Assembly: GCA_016841365.1 (NCBI GenBank)
Contig: JAENZI010000001.1
Span: 62,001-126,000, forward strand
Reading direction: 5' to 3'
Origin: Anaerolineaceae bacterium
Lineage (GTDB): Bacteria > Chloroflexota > Anaerolineae > Anaerolineales > Anaerolineaceae
Length of the DNA stretch: 64,000 bases
Of this stretch, positions 50,496-59,213 are shown in pieces; the stretch's first letter is position 1, and each line of letters begins with the position of its first letter. Position numbers and translations under genes: made by a program. The notes under the pieces are model-generated. The model saw only the letters and a program-made list of their open reading frames with translations. It had not been told where the DNA came from and did no database searches.

Positions 50496-52949
50496 ATGAA
50501 AGTAGTAATTGTTGGTGGTGTGGCGGGTGGTGCCAGTACGGCGGCACGTTTACGGCGGATGGATGAGCAAGCTGAAATTGTGATGCTGGAGCGCGGGCCG
50601 TACATTTCATTTGCGAACTGCGGTTTGCCCTATCACGTTGGTGAAGTGATCCAGGATCGTGAGCGGTTATTGGTTGTTACGCCTGAAAGCTTGAAAGCGA
50701 TGCTCAACATCGATTCGCGGGTAAAGCACGAGGTGACTAAGATCAATCGTGATGCCAAGACCGTCACTGTCAAGAAACTGGATACCGGTGAAGTTTATGA
50801 GGAAAGCTATGACAAGCTGGTGCATTCCCCTGGTGCTGGACCGATCGTTCCACCCCTACCTGGTGTGGATCTGCCTGGTGTGTTTACGCTGCGTAATCTG
50901 CCAGACATGGACCGGATCAAGGCTTTTGTGGATGATCAAAAACCAGCGCGTGCCGTGGTGGTTGGCGGTGGTTTTATCGGGCTGGAAATTGCAGAGAACC
51001 TGCAGCACCGCGGTGTTCAGGTGACCTTGATTGAGATGCTCAACCAGGTGATGGCGCCCATTGATTATGAGATGGCATCGCTGGTGCATCAGCATCTGAT
51101 CTTCAAAAAGATCCGGCTTGCATTAGGAGATGGGCTGAAGTCCATTGCTGAAGGGGAACCTGGCTGGCTGCAGGTCAGCCTGAGCAGCGACCGCAAGGTG
51201 GACGCACAATTGGTGATCCTTTCGATCGGCGTGCGACCTGAGAATCAGTTGGCAAAGGATGCTAACTTGGCGTTGGGCGTGCGCGGCACAATCAAGACCA
51301 ATGAACACATGCAGACCTCCGACCCTGATATCTATGCCGTGGGCGATGTCGCCGAAGTAACCAGCCTGATCACCGGTGAGCCGACCGCATTGGCATTGGC
51401 AGGTCCTGCCAGCCGGCAGGGAAGGGTGGTTGCAGATCACATTGCTGGGCGGGATGCACGGTTCAAGGGTGTGGTAGGCACTTCGGTGGTGAAGGTGTTT
51501 GATTTGACCGTCGCCTCGGTAGGGATGAACACCCGTCAGCTTGAGGCTGCGGGTCTGCCCTTCCAGAATGTGATCATCCATGCCTCTAATCACGCGGGAT
51601 ATTACCCGGGCGCATCCCCGATGGCGCTCAAATTGCTCTTCAGCCCTGAAGGTAAGATCTACGGCGCACAAGCCGTCGGGGTCGAGGGGGTGGAAAAGCG
51701 GATTGATGTGATTGCTACAGCCATCCAAGCAGGTATGACGGTATATGACCTCGAGGAACTGGAGCTGGCATATGCCCCACCATTTAGTTCATCACGTGAT
51801 CCTGTGAATATTGCCGGTTTTACGGCTGCGAATGTGCTACGAGGTGATGCAAAGGTGATGACCTGGGACAAGGTCAATCAACTTGACCGGCATGAAATCA
51901 GCCTGGTGGATGTCAGGCTGGCCGAAGAACTGGGTTTGGGTATGATTGATGGTTCGGTCAATATATCGTTGCAAGAAATCCGTCAACATCTGAACGAAAT
52001 CCCCAAAGATCGCCCTGTGCTGGTGTATTGCCAGACAGGCCAGCGATCCTATTTTGCTGCGCGGGCGCTCAATCAACTGGGTTATGATGCCTATAACCTG
52101 ACCGGCGGCTATAAGACCTATTCACACGCCATCGGGCGCCAATCCAACTTCGATGTGTTTGAGCATGTGACCATCTCAAGCCGTGAAGAGATTACGGAGA
52201 TCCCGCCTTATTCGAACAGCATTGCTGCCGAAGTGACAGTGGATGCTTGCGGTTTACAATGCCCTGGGCCAATCCTCAAACTTTATAACCAGATCAAGGA
52301 AGTGAATGAGGGTGATATTGTCACCGTGAAAGCCACGGATTATGGCTTCACCAGTGATGTTGAAGCCTGGGCGCAATCCACAGGTAACCGATTGTTATCG
52401 CTGGATACAGAAAAAGGTGTTATCGTTGCCCGAATTCAGAAGGGTGCCCCTAAGGAAGACGCTGCAAGCGGGACGATGGGAAAAAATAAAACCATGGTGA
52501 TCTTCTCGGGCGATCTGGATAAAGCCATCGCGGGATGCATCATCGCCAACGGTGTGATTGCCTCAGGCCACAAAGCATCGATGTTTTTCACTTTTTGGGG
52601 GTTGAATCTGCTGCGTAAGAATGAACCTGTGAAGGTAAAAAAGAACCTGGTTGAGAGGATGTTCGGCTGGATGTTGCCGCGCGGCACCCAAAAAGCCAAG
52701 CTTTCACAGATGCATATGGCCGGGATGGGCACGGCGATGATCAAGAGCATTATGAAGAAGAAGAACGTGGATTCTTTGCCCGAAATGCTACAAACCGCAA
52801 TTGACAATGGTGTGCGCATTCAAGCCTGCCAAATGTCAATGGATTTGATGGGCATCAAACGTGAAGAGTTGATTGATGGGATCGAAGTGGTCGGTGTGGC
52901 GAGCATGCTGGCAGATTCTGATGAGTCTAATGGCGTTATCTTCATTTAA
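50496..52949 (+). CDS. CoA-disulfide reductase-type oxidoreductase fused to rhodanese, TusA and DsrE-like domains
   Basis: A four-part protein of 817 residues. Residues 1-445: FAD/NAD-dependent disulfide reductase (VIVGGVAGGASTAARLRR; active-site Cys in FANCGLPYHVGE; VVVGGGFIGLEIAENLQ; YAVGDVAEVTS). Residues about 455-550: rhodanese with catalytic Cys in VYCQTGQRS. Residues about 575-645: TusA with DACGLQCPGPILKL. Residues about 660-817: DsrE/DsrF-like (TMVIFSGDLDKAIAGCIIA; a candidate Cys in IQACQMSMDLMG). ATG at 50496 follows AGGAG; a TTG two codons earlier is not needed. It likely moves sulfane sulfur from persulfide to carrier domains; the substrate is unknown. Confidence 0.92.
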   Translation: MKVVIVGGVAGGASTAARLRRMDEQAEIVMLERGPYISFANCGLPYHVGEVIQDRERLLVVTPESLKAMLNIDSRVKHEVTKINRDAKTVTVKKLDTGEVYEESYDKLVHSPGAGPIVPPLPGVDLPGVFTLRNLPDMDRIKAFVDDQKPARAVVVGGGFIGLEIAENLQHRGVQVTLIEMLNQVMAPIDYEMASLVHQHLIFKKIRLALGDGLKSIAEGEPGWLQVSLSSDRKVDAQLVILSIGVRPENQLAKDANLALGVRGTIKTNEHMQTSDPDIYAVGDVAEVTSLITGEPTALALAGPASRQGRVVADHIAGRDARFKGVVGTSVVKVFDLTVASVGMNTRQLEAAGLPFQNVIIHASNHAGYYPGASPMALKLLFSPEGKIYGAQAVGVEGVEKRIDVIATAIQAGMTVYDLEELELAYAPPFSSSRDPVNIAGFTAANVLRGDAKVMTWDKVNQLDRHEISLVDVRLAEELGLGMIDGSVNISLQEIRQHLNEIPKDRPVLVYCQTGQRSYFAARALNQLGYDAYNLTGGYKTYSHAIGRQSNFDVFEHVTISSREEITEIPPYSNSIAAEVTVDACGLQCPGPILKLYNQIKEVNEGDIVTVKATDYGFTSDVEAWAQSTGNRLLSLDTEKGVIVARIQKGAPKEDAASGTMGKNKTMVIFSGDLDKAIAGCIIANGVIASGHKASMFFTFWGLNLLRKNEPVKVKKNLVERMFGWMLPRGTQKAKLSQMHMAGMGTAMIKSIMKKKNVDSLPEMLQTAIDNGVRIQACQMSMDLMGIKREELIDGIEVVGVASMLADSDESNGVIFI

Positions 52950-52975
52950 TGCCTAACATTAACGCGAATGATTTT

Positions 52976-53002
52976 CACTGCCCGGTCATTGACCGGGCAG
53001 TG
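52976..53002 (+). terminator. Terminator after the sulfur-trafficking fusion
   Basis: Perfect 12-bp stem CACTGCCCGGTC/GACCGGGCAGTG with a 3-base loop; followed by TGTTAATAATTT rather than a pure T-tract. Confidence 0.75.
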
Positions 53003-53102
53003 TGTTAATAATTTAAGGATTCTATGCGCACTTCAACCTTGGGTTTTTTGAGAAACCAATGTTTTTAAATGTGAACATAAGCAAGAATTCAGTGAAGTTG
53101 TA

Positions 53103-53111
53103 TGGTATCAT
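53103..53111 (+). promoter_or_regulatory. Possible extended -10 promoter of the ammonia-lyase gene
   Basis: TGGTATCAT, with the TGN extension, 32 bases before the start codon. No good -35 seen. Confidence 0.4.
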
Positions 53112-53142
53112 TTGCCTGGAATGATTATATAAGGAGGAAAAA

Positions 53143-54393
53143 ATAGTTACCCCACCCCCAATTACATGGATTGCAAACGATCGAGCTCGTTCAATAGAGA
53201 AAAGTCAGGCTGTTGAGGGACTCTTCCCTAAAAATATTTTCCAGCAGACACGTGCCTTTCATCGTCAGATCCCTGATTATCACATCAGTCCGCTGAAAGG
53301 TTTGCCCAACCTGGCAACCATGCTTGGGTTGGGTGGGATCTGGGTTAAAGACGAGTCCTCGCGTCTGAGTTTGAATTCATTTAAGGTATTAGGCGGGTCT
53401 TATGCGATCTATCGCTATCTCAAGCAGACCCTGGCAGATGACTCCATTGACATATTCTCAGAAGATGGGCTGCAAAGGGCGAAGGAGAAATTAGGGGAGG
53501 TGACCTTTGCTGCGGCTACAGACGGCAATCATGGCCGGGGTGTGGCCTGGTCTGCTTCACAGCTTGGCTTTCGTGCGCTGATCTATGTTCATCAAAACAC
53601 TTCACAGGCGCGGATCAGGGCGATCGAAAGAGACGGCGCAGAAGTTGTTGTGGTTAAAGGCACCTATGATGACGCTGTAGATCAGATCAAGGTAGATGCA
53701 GAGAAGAATGGCTGGCAGATCATCTCCGATACCTCCTGGCCTGGGTATGAGGATGTGCCGCGCTGGGTGATGCAGGGCTACACCACAATGTTCTCTGAGA
53801 CGCAGCAACAGCTTGCCGCGCAGGGGATCATCAAGCCCAGTCATATCTTTGTGCAGGCTGGTGTGGGTTCTTTGGCGGCAGCCACATTGGGCTTCTATGC
53901 CCAGCTTTTCGGCGCAGAACGTCCGCGAACGGTGATCGTTGAGCCGGATAAGGCGGCTTGTTTATATCTTTCGGCTGAAATTGGGGATGGCGATCCGCAT
54001 CATTTTGAGGGCGATCTGGATACGATCATGGCTGGCTTGGCGTGCGGCGACCCTAACCCACAAGCATGGAAAGCGCTTTGGGACACAACAGATGTGTTCA
54101 TCAAGTGCCCCGATTATGTCGCTGCAAAAGGGATGAGGGTGTATGGCGTTCCACTGTCTGGTGATCCGTTTGTTGTTTCAGGTGAATCGGGTGCAGCGAC
54201 CCTCGGCGCATTGATGTTCATCATGCAGCGACCTGAATACGAACCCTTGCGAGATAAACTTGGGTTAGACCGCCACTCCGAAGTGTTGTTGATCAATTCC
54301 GAGGGCAACACCGATCCGGATGACTTCCGTAAGGTGGTCTGGCTGGGCCGGCATCCTGTTCCAGAAGAATATGCCGATACGATTGAGAGCTGA
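53143..54393 (+). CDS. Diaminopropionate ammonia-lyase-like PLP enzyme with apparent ATA start codon
   Basis: A 416-residue PLP enzyme of the fold-type II lyases, closest in pattern to diaminopropionate ammonia-lyase (YgeX). The family N-terminus (GLFPKNIFQQTRAFHRQIPD) and the PLP Lys in LNSFKVLGGSYA, then ATDGNHGRGVAWSASQLG and QAGVGSLAAA follow in order. AAGGAGG (53131-53137) ends five bases before ATA at 53143; reading upstream from there, an in-frame TGA is at 53122 and no ATG/GTG/TTG occurs until 53302. A start at that TTG would remove about 53 conserved residues. So either ATA is the start or a former ATG has been mutated. Threonine/serine dehydratase is the alternative family. Confidence 0.8.
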   Translation: MVTPPPITWIANDRARSIEKSQAVEGLFPKNIFQQTRAFHRQIPDYHISPLKGLPNLATMLGLGGIWVKDESSRLSLNSFKVLGGSYAIYRYLKQTLADDSIDIFSEDGLQRAKEKLGEVTFAAATDGNHGRGVAWSASQLGFRALIYVHQNTSQARIRAIERDGAEVVVVKGTYDDAVDQIKVDAEKNGWQIISDTSWPGYEDVPRWVMQGYTTMFSETQQQLAAQGIIKPSHIFVQAGVGSLAAATLGFYAQLFGAERPRTVIVEPDKAACLYLSAEIGDGDPHHFEGDLDTIMAGLACGDPNPQAWKALWDTTDVFIKCPDYVAAKGMRVYGVPLSGDPFVVSGESGAATLGALMFIMQRPEYEPLRDKLGLDRHSEVLLINSEGNTDPDDFRKVVWLGRHPVPEEYADTIES

Positions 54394-54569
54394 ATAGAAA
54401 AATCCAACCTAAACCATTGACATAGTTACGAATGATTATCTCGCCTGTGGGATCTCTTAGGTATTTAATCCAGACTAATCGCACAGATATTCGGAACTAT
54501 CCCTGCAAAGAGAACTTAATGATTTAAAAGTGAAGGATGGTGTTCTGTTTCCCCCTAAACGCAAATTGG

Positions 54570-54842
54570 TTAACCCTGAATATCCACACGGTCCACAATG
54601 CCAACGATCACGGAAATGATGCACCCATCAGGCAGGTTTAACACTTGGCGTGCCCCATTGCCCTCCCGGTTGACGAGGACAGTGTCGCCAATCCCTGCAT
54701 GTGTGTGATCTACAGCGATGAAGTCTGCGTCGTCATCATCCTCTTCAGTCACCATTGGCTGAACAACCAGCAGACGGCGGTTGTCAAAGTGGGGGTGACT
54801 GATGGTCGTAACGACTGTGCCGACAACTTTCCCAAGAATCAT
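54570..54842 (-). CDS. Microcompartment vertex protein, EutN/CcmL family (third copy)
   Basis: A 90-residue BMC-P protein closing the fivefold corners of a protein shell. MILGKVVGTVVTTISHP at the N-terminus, LLVVQPM, HTHAGIGDTVLVNREGNGAR and IVGIVDRVDIQ at the C-terminus follow the family. An acidic run EEDDDDAD in a surface loop sets it apart from its two neighbours. Last gene of the shell operon, preceded by GGAG; 12 bases after the second vertex gene. Confidence 0.93.
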   Translation of the reverse strand: MILGKVVGTVVTTISHPHFDNRRLLVVQPMVTEEDDDDADFIAVDHTHAGIGDTVLVNREGNGARQVLNLPDGCIISVIVGIVDRVDIQG

Positions 54843-54854
54843 TTACAACTCCGA

Positions 54855-55175
54855 TTAGGTAAACCGGTTTTCGCCGGGGCGTAACTTGTAATCAAAATCA
54901 CCATGGGGGCGCACATCCAGTTCATCCACAATGCCTACAAGGGCTAAATCAACTGGCACAAAAGTGATCTCCGGCATGGCAAGGGCTGCCTCACGCGACC
55001 TGACCATCACACACAGGTCACCAACCCCAGCTTGCACCACATCAGCAGCCACTTGCAGCTCGCCAACAGGCTCAAGCTGCTTATTGAGGGGTTGTACAAT
55101 CAGCAATTTAATGCCCTCAACACCGGGGTATTTGACAGTACACACGGCTGTACCGTGAACACGTCCAAAAAGCAT
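54855..55175 (-). CDS. Microcompartment vertex protein, EutN/CcmL family (second copy)
   Basis: A 106-residue BMC-P: MLFGRVHGTAVCTVKYPGV, KLLIVQPLNKQ, VQAGVGDLCVMVRSREAAL and VGIVDELDV. It is longer than its paralogues because of a C-terminal tail (RPHGDFDYKLRPGENRFT) that may reach inside or outside the shell. Three paralogues in one operon suggest heteromeric or alternative vertices. Starts three bases after the 119-residue protein gene. Confidence 0.92.
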   Translation of the reverse strand: MLFGRVHGTAVCTVKYPGVEGIKLLIVQPLNKQLEPVGELQVAADVVQAGVGDLCVMVRSREAALAMPEITFVPVDLALVGIVDELDVRPHGDFDYKLRPGENRFT

Positions 55176-55178
55176 GGG

Positions 55179-55538
55179 TTAGCTCATTCTTACGTTGTTA
55201 AGCACACGGGTGATGATGGTATCTAATAATTTGTCATCAATCTGATCACCCAATTTTGCTTTAACGGCTGAACGAATGCGCTGCCTGAGGAGCTCATCAT
55301 CTGAAGCTTTGTCAGTTATAGGTGCGCTGTTTGCTGCGGATTTGACGGGTTCAGACAAATAGGGACGGATAGGTGCTGAAGGTGGATGCTGATGAGGTTG
55401 GATCAATTTGACACCCAGCCGTTCAGCCTTTTCAAATGCGAGCTCCGTCAACACAACATCTTCACCCACGGTGAGCGTATACTTGCCGCCCGCTGCCATA
55501 TCTTCAATGTCGCGCTCAGTATAAAATTTCTTGGCCAT
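55179..55538 (-). CDS. Microcompartment-associated small protein with possible encapsulation helix, unknown function
   Basis: A 119-residue protein. Residues 1-46 (FYTERDIEDMAAGGKYTLTV ... TELAFEKAERLGVKL) resemble the opening of EutQ/EutT-type proteins, where a helix and strand lead to AxxxGVKL. A flexible Pro/Ser/Ala-rich linker (47-80) follows, then two C-terminal amphipathic helices, the last being DKLLDTIITRVLNNVRM. This end fits an encapsulation peptide, so it may be lumen cargo or a scaffold. No catalytic motif recognised. AAGGAG is six bases before ATG. Confidence 0.8.
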   Translation of the reverse strand: MAKKFYTERDIEDMAAGGKYTLTVGEDVVLTELAFEKAERLGVKLIQPHQHPPSAPIRPYLSEPVKSAANSAPITDKASDDELLRQRIRSAVKAKLGDQIDDKLLDTIITRVLNNVRMS

Positions 55539-55569
55539 AAATTGCTCCTTATCATTCTTCCCCAGATTA

Positions 55570-56196
55570 TTATCCGGGAATGCCTTCCAGTTCTTCTAAT
55601 GCACTGATCGCAGCATTTTTTGCGGTATTGATCTCTGCTTCGCTTCCAGAAAGCCACATCCTGCCGAATCTGCCAACGGAAGAAACGTGAATGATCTTGA
55701 TGGACGCTTTCTTTTCAGCCTCGTTGCATGCGTAATTGATATAAGCCGCCGGGGCACATTCGAGCACCAATAATGTTTCGCCCGGGACGAGGATGCTGCC
55801 CTTGCGGAACCGGTTGAGAAGCTGTGCCTGATAGGAATCAACATTGGTGATGACCTGGGTCGAAACCACCTGGGGTTTGATGCGGTCTTCTACCTTGAGT
55901 CCAAGCCTTTCCAACACGACACGTCCGGCTTCTTTGACCGCCGCCTGGTTGAGCGAATGCACCTCAAACATACCAAATTCGCGTTCGACAATCTGCGCGC
56001 CCGGTTTAGCCTCAGTGGCTTTGACGGCAATATCTACCACCCGGAACACTTCATTGCCTGGCGCCATTTCAACATAGAGCGACGCCATCCCTTCCACCGG
56101 CAGGTCACCCTGGGTCACCGTGCCGATGAAAGCAGAATATTGGGCTTGCATACGGTCAATAAAACAATAACATCGTAATGAGAAGTCTTCTGCCAT
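55570..56196 (-). CDS. Microcompartment trimeric shell protein (tandem BMC domains, BMC-T)
   Basis: A 208-residue protein with two BMC-type halves. The first half (about 8-100) has a Cys-x-Cys pair (RCYCF) and strand ASLYVEMAPGNEVFRVVDIAVK. The second (about 105-205) has KGSILVPGETLLVLECAPAAY and AEINTAKNAAISALEELEG. The N-terminal half differs clearly from the usual hexamer domain, so the trimer may have a wide or gated pore. AAGGAG precedes ATG. Direct pore residues cannot be placed by eye. Confidence 0.88.
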   Translation of the reverse strand: MAEDFSLRCYCFIDRMQAQYSAFIGTVTQGDLPVEGMASLYVEMAPGNEVFRVVDIAVKATEAKPGAQIVEREFGMFEVHSLNQAAVKEAGRVVLERLGLKVEDRIKPQVVSTQVITNVDSYQAQLLNRFRKGSILVPGETLLVLECAPAAYINYACNEAEKKASIKIIHVSSVGRFGRMWLSGSEAEINTAKNAAISALEELEGIPG

Positions 56197-56212
56197 ATTT
56201 TCTCCTTATTTT

Positions 56213-57085
56213 CTAATTCATCCAGTCATGCATGGCGATCCCGAGCGGGGTGATGAACAGCGGATTGCTGGGAACCCGGGTGGGCAGGCTTGTGATCTCT
56301 GAAATAACCTCCGAGATGCCCGGGAAGAGGGGTGTGCCGCCAACTAAGATGATTGACCTGGCACCGCTGCCACGAATGTGCTTTTCCACTATTGTTCCCA
56401 TTTTCTCCATCACCAGCCGCACAATCGGAAAGAGTCGAGACTGCTCAGCAGGGTCTTTCTTCAGTGCTTCTGCTTCTTCGAACGAAATGTCGTTCGCCCC
56501 GGCGATCACCAGGGAGAGGTGCGTGCCGCCTGTAGCTTCATCTGCTGTGTAAACGACCTCGCCATTTTCAAAAATCGCAATGCCTGTTGTGCCGCCGCCA
56601 ATGTCGACGATGACGCCATCCTGTATACGCAGAACATTATTTGCGGCGGTCGGTTCATCGATCAAACCCTGGCATGCCATCCCTGCTGCTTCGATCACAT
56701 GGGCTGTTGCGGCACGCTCTGCCTGCGGGACGCCAGGTGGATACCCACTGGCGGCATGGGATAATGTTCTCCCAAGTTTCGCTTGCAACCGCTGCTTCAT
56801 CGCCCGTAAGAGGTCTACAGCCCCGATGAAATCAACCACCAAACCATCCCGCACAATCTGAGTGAATTGATATTCGCCGACGATGGGTTCGCCTTTTTCA
56901 TTCAACACAACCATCACCGTATAGGCTGTGCCAAGGTCCACCCCAACTTTAAAGCTGCCATTGGAGGGCAAATCATCAACGGCGTGTGGGGTACTGTCGC
57001 TCAGTGATATAACTTGTTGTGCCTTTTCAAGCAGCTGTGCAGGCTCAGACCATTTGTGGTTTGATCTCGATTCCGTCAAAGACAA
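56213..57085 (-). CDS. EutJ-like Hsp70/actin-fold protein of the microcompartment operon
   Basis: A 290-residue actin-fold ATPase related to EutJ and DnaK. FKVGVDLGTAYTVMVVLNEKG (phosphate-1), [18 protein letters not shown] (phosphate-2) and IILVGGTPLFPGISEVI (adenosine) are clear. The first 40 residues include a short amphipathic helix (PAQLLEKAQQVISL). The start is TTG at 57085 with AAGG six bases upstream and 8 bases past the hexamer stop; ATG within the conserved fold would be too late. Role as an assembly or enzyme-reactivation chaperone is known only by analogy. Confidence 0.88.
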   Translation of the reverse strand: MSLTESRSNHKWSEPAQLLEKAQQVISLSDSTPHAVDDLPSNGSFKVGVDLGTAYTVMVVLNEKGEPIVGEYQFTQIVRDGLVVDFIGAVDLLRAMKQRLQAKLGRTLSHAASGYPPGVPQAERAATAHVIEAAGMACQGLIDEPTAANNVLRIQDGVIVDIGGGTTGIAIFENGEVVYTADEATGGTHLSLVIAGANDISFEEAEALKKDPAEQSRLFPIVRLVMEKMGTIVEKHIRGSGARSIILVGGTPLFPGISEVISEITSLPTRVPSNPLFITPLGIAMHDWMN

Positions 57086-57093
57086 ACCCGGCC

Positions 57094-57411
57094 TTATTTA
57101 CTCTCTTTTACGAAGGCACCCTTTTCGCTCTTCGGCAGGATCATTTCCACATCTTCGTGCGGTCTTGGGATGACATGGACGGAAACCAGTTCGCCGACGC
57201 GTTTTGCAGCAGCAGCGCCTGCATCCGTTGCAGCCTTGACTGCACCGACATCGCCGCGGCACATGACGGTCACGAATCCGCCGCCGACATATTCAGAGCC
57301 GATCAAAACCACGTTTGCGGATTTGACCATTGCGTCGGCTGCTTCGATTGCGCCAACCAGCCCTTTTGTTTCGATCATCCCTAATGCAATTAATTTTGTG
57401 TCTACAGCCAT
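57094..57411 (-). CDS. Microcompartment hexameric shell protein (BMC-H, PduA/EutM type)
   Basis: A 105-residue single BMC domain: [21 protein letters not shown], pore-region residues [12 protein letters not shown], then [23 protein letters not shown] and [11 protein letters not shown], all typical of PduA/EutM. A short charged C-terminal tail follows. It is the only hexamer in this window, so it should make the facets. AAAGG lies before ATG. Confidence 0.97.
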   Translation of the reverse strand: MAVDTKLIALGMIETKGLVGAIEAADAMVKSANVVLIGSEYVGGGFVTVMCRGDVGAVKAATDAGAAAAKRVGELVSVHVIPRPHEDVEMILPKSEKGAFVKESK

Positions 57412-57444
57412 TTTGTTATCCTTTCGTTAAATAACAATGTTTTA

Positions 57445-58902
57445 CTAGAGTCTCAATAAATCTTCAACCACACTGCGAACAGCCTTCTCAATTTCTTGAG
57501 GTGAAGGCCCGGGTTTTAGCTGCCCAGGAACCATTGCTGCTGCAGGTGGGGGAGATATTTCATAAGCAAGGCGTTTGATGTTCATCAGGTGCGTGGTTGT
57601 GACATTGTCACCCGTAATTGAGCCGCCCACGCCTCCCGCGCCTAATGTTAACGATGGCATAACGCCCGTTGTTAAGCCAATGGCACCCAGTGTGCCCATG
57701 GTATTCACTGCGATGCGGAAAACAGGTTTTTCTAAGCCAAATGCCATGATGACATCTTCATCCGTCGCATGAATGATCAGGCTGTGGCCCCGGCCGCCGA
57801 ATTGAATGAGTTCGATGCAACGTTCGCATCCGGCTTCCCAACCTTCTTCTTCGTACCATCCGAGGACAGTGGTGAGCTTTTCCCTTGAGAGCGGTTCTTC
57901 TTTGCCGGTCTTTTTAATAGGTGTCACCAAGATCCTGGTACCCTTGGTTATCTCAAACCCTGCCATGCCAGCCACATATTCAGCCGGTTTCCCAACAACC
58001 GCAGTGTTCATGCTGCCATCCGGATAAAACAGGAGATTGCGCAAGAGATCCGTTTGCTGTGGATCTGTGAAATATGCGCCTTCGCGTTCCATTAAACTGC
58101 GCAGTTGGGCTGCGATGGGTGCATCAGCCACCACCGATTGTTCAGTGGCACAAATCGTTGAGCAATCAAAGGCTTTGCTGGCTGTGATAAACCTGGCTGC
58201 TTTTTCGATATCTGCAGAGCGGTCCACATATGCTGGGACGTTTCCGGGTCCAACACCAATGGCTGGTTTACCGGTGGAATGGGCGGCGCGCACCATTGGG
58301 GTGCCGCCGGTTGCCAATATCAGTGCTACGTATTTATGGTGCATCAGTGCCTGGGTGCCTTCCAGGCTGATATGCTGCATACAACTGATCAAGCCTTCAG
58401 GCGCACCGTTTTCAATCGCGGCTTGAGCCATTATGCGGGTTGTTTCGTAGCAGCATTTTGCTGCTGCGGGGTGGGGTGCAATGACGATTGCATTGCGGGC
58501 TTTGATTGCCACTAAAATTTTATACATAACCGTTGAGGTCGGGTTGGTGCTCGGGGTCAACCCGGCGATCACGCCGACCGGCCAGGCGATCTCATAGAGT
58601 TTGTGGTCGACATCATGCCTGATCACGCCAACTGTTTTCAGGTCTTTGATGCTTTCCCAAACGTTTTTGGAGGCAAACTCGTTTTTAAGGCGCTTGTGCT
58701 CCGGCACACCATACCCGGTTTCTTCATGTGCCAGAATGCCCAATCGTTCAGAAGCGTCGAGGGCAGCGGTCGCCATTGCCGCGCAAACACGATCGACCTG
58801 TTCTTGAGTCGCTGTAGACCATTCCTTCCAGGCTGCAAAAGCCTGCCCTGAAAGATCCCTGGCCTCCTGAATGGATTGTAGATCTTTATCGATTGCTGGC
58901 AT
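57445..58902 (-). CDS. Acylating aldehyde dehydrogenase of the microcompartment
   Basis: A 485-residue CoA-acylating aldehyde dehydrogenase, turning aldehyde, NAD+ and CoA into acyl-CoA. The catalytic Cys is in FDCSTICATEQSVV; WPVGVIAGLTPSTNPTSTVM and GVGPGNVPAYVDRSADIEKA are substrate and cofactor blocks. The C-terminus has a Pro-rich linker (PPPAAAMVPGQLKPGPS) and then the helix QEIEKAVRSVVEDLLRL, a classic encapsulation peptide. With DeoC supplying acetaldehyde, acetyl-CoA is the expected product. Gap to the hexamer is 33 bases. Confidence 0.95.
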   Translation of the reverse strand: MPAIDKDLQSIQEARDLSGQAFAAWKEWSTATQEQVDRVCAAMATAALDASERLGILAHEETGYGVPEHKRLKNEFASKNVWESIKDLKTVGVIRHDVDHKLYEIAWPVGVIAGLTPSTNPTSTVMYKILVAIKARNAIVIAPHPAAAKCCYETTRIMAQAAIENGAPEGLISCMQHISLEGTQALMHHKYVALILATGGTPMVRAAHSTGKPAIGVGPGNVPAYVDRSADIEKAARFITASKAFDCSTICATEQSVVADAPIAAQLRSLMEREGAYFTDPQQTDLLRNLLFYPDGSMNTAVVGKPAEYVAGMAGFEITKGTRILVTPIKKTGKEEPLSREKLTTVLGWYEEEGWEAGCERCIELIQFGGRGHSLIIHATDEDVIMAFGLEKPVFRIAVNTMGTLGAIGLTTGVMPSLTLGAGGVGGSITGDNVTTTHLMNIKRLAYEISPPPAAAMVPGQLKPGPSPQEIEKAVRSVVEDLLRL

Positions 58903-58907
58903 ATGAA

Positions 58908-59198
58908 TTAGCCTTTCTCGAAGGTGATTTCTCCATCTACTTCCAAACTGTCGATCATGGCCATGATCACCGCATCGACCGGGCGTTTATCAGTGATTGT
59001 GGTTTGGCGTGCGCTGGAACCGTGCGCTGTGAGCACCAAGTCGCCGATGCCAGCGTTAACTGTGTCTACAGCAACGTAGGGCTTGCCGATCGGGTTGCCA
59101 TGTTCATCCGTCTGACGGAGGATGAGCAGCTTGCGTCCGGTGATCTTTTCATCTTTAATAGTTGAAACTGTTGTACCAATGACTTTGGCGATCAACAT
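58908..59198 (-). CDS. Microcompartment vertex protein, EutN/CcmL family (first copy)
   Basis: A 96-residue BMC-P: MLIAKVIGTTVSTIKDEKI, KLLILRQTDEHGNPIGKPYV, VNAGIGDLVLTAHGSSARQT and VIMAMIDSLEVDGE. It sits between the aldolase and aldehyde dehydrogenase genes rather than with its two paralogues at the operon end. GGAG precedes ATG. Confidence 0.95.
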   Translation of the reverse strand: MLIAKVIGTTVSTIKDEKITGRKLLILRQTDEHGNPIGKPYVAVDTVNAGIGDLVLTAHGSSARQTTITDKRPVDAVIMAMIDSLEVDGEITFEKG

Positions 59199-59213
59199 GA
59201 GATTTTTCTCCGA

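Noticed and set aside
53302-54393. Ammonia-lyase starting at the TTG at 53302
   Set aside because: It would remove conserved N-terminal sequence and has no ribosome site; the AAGGAGG and homology point to 53143.
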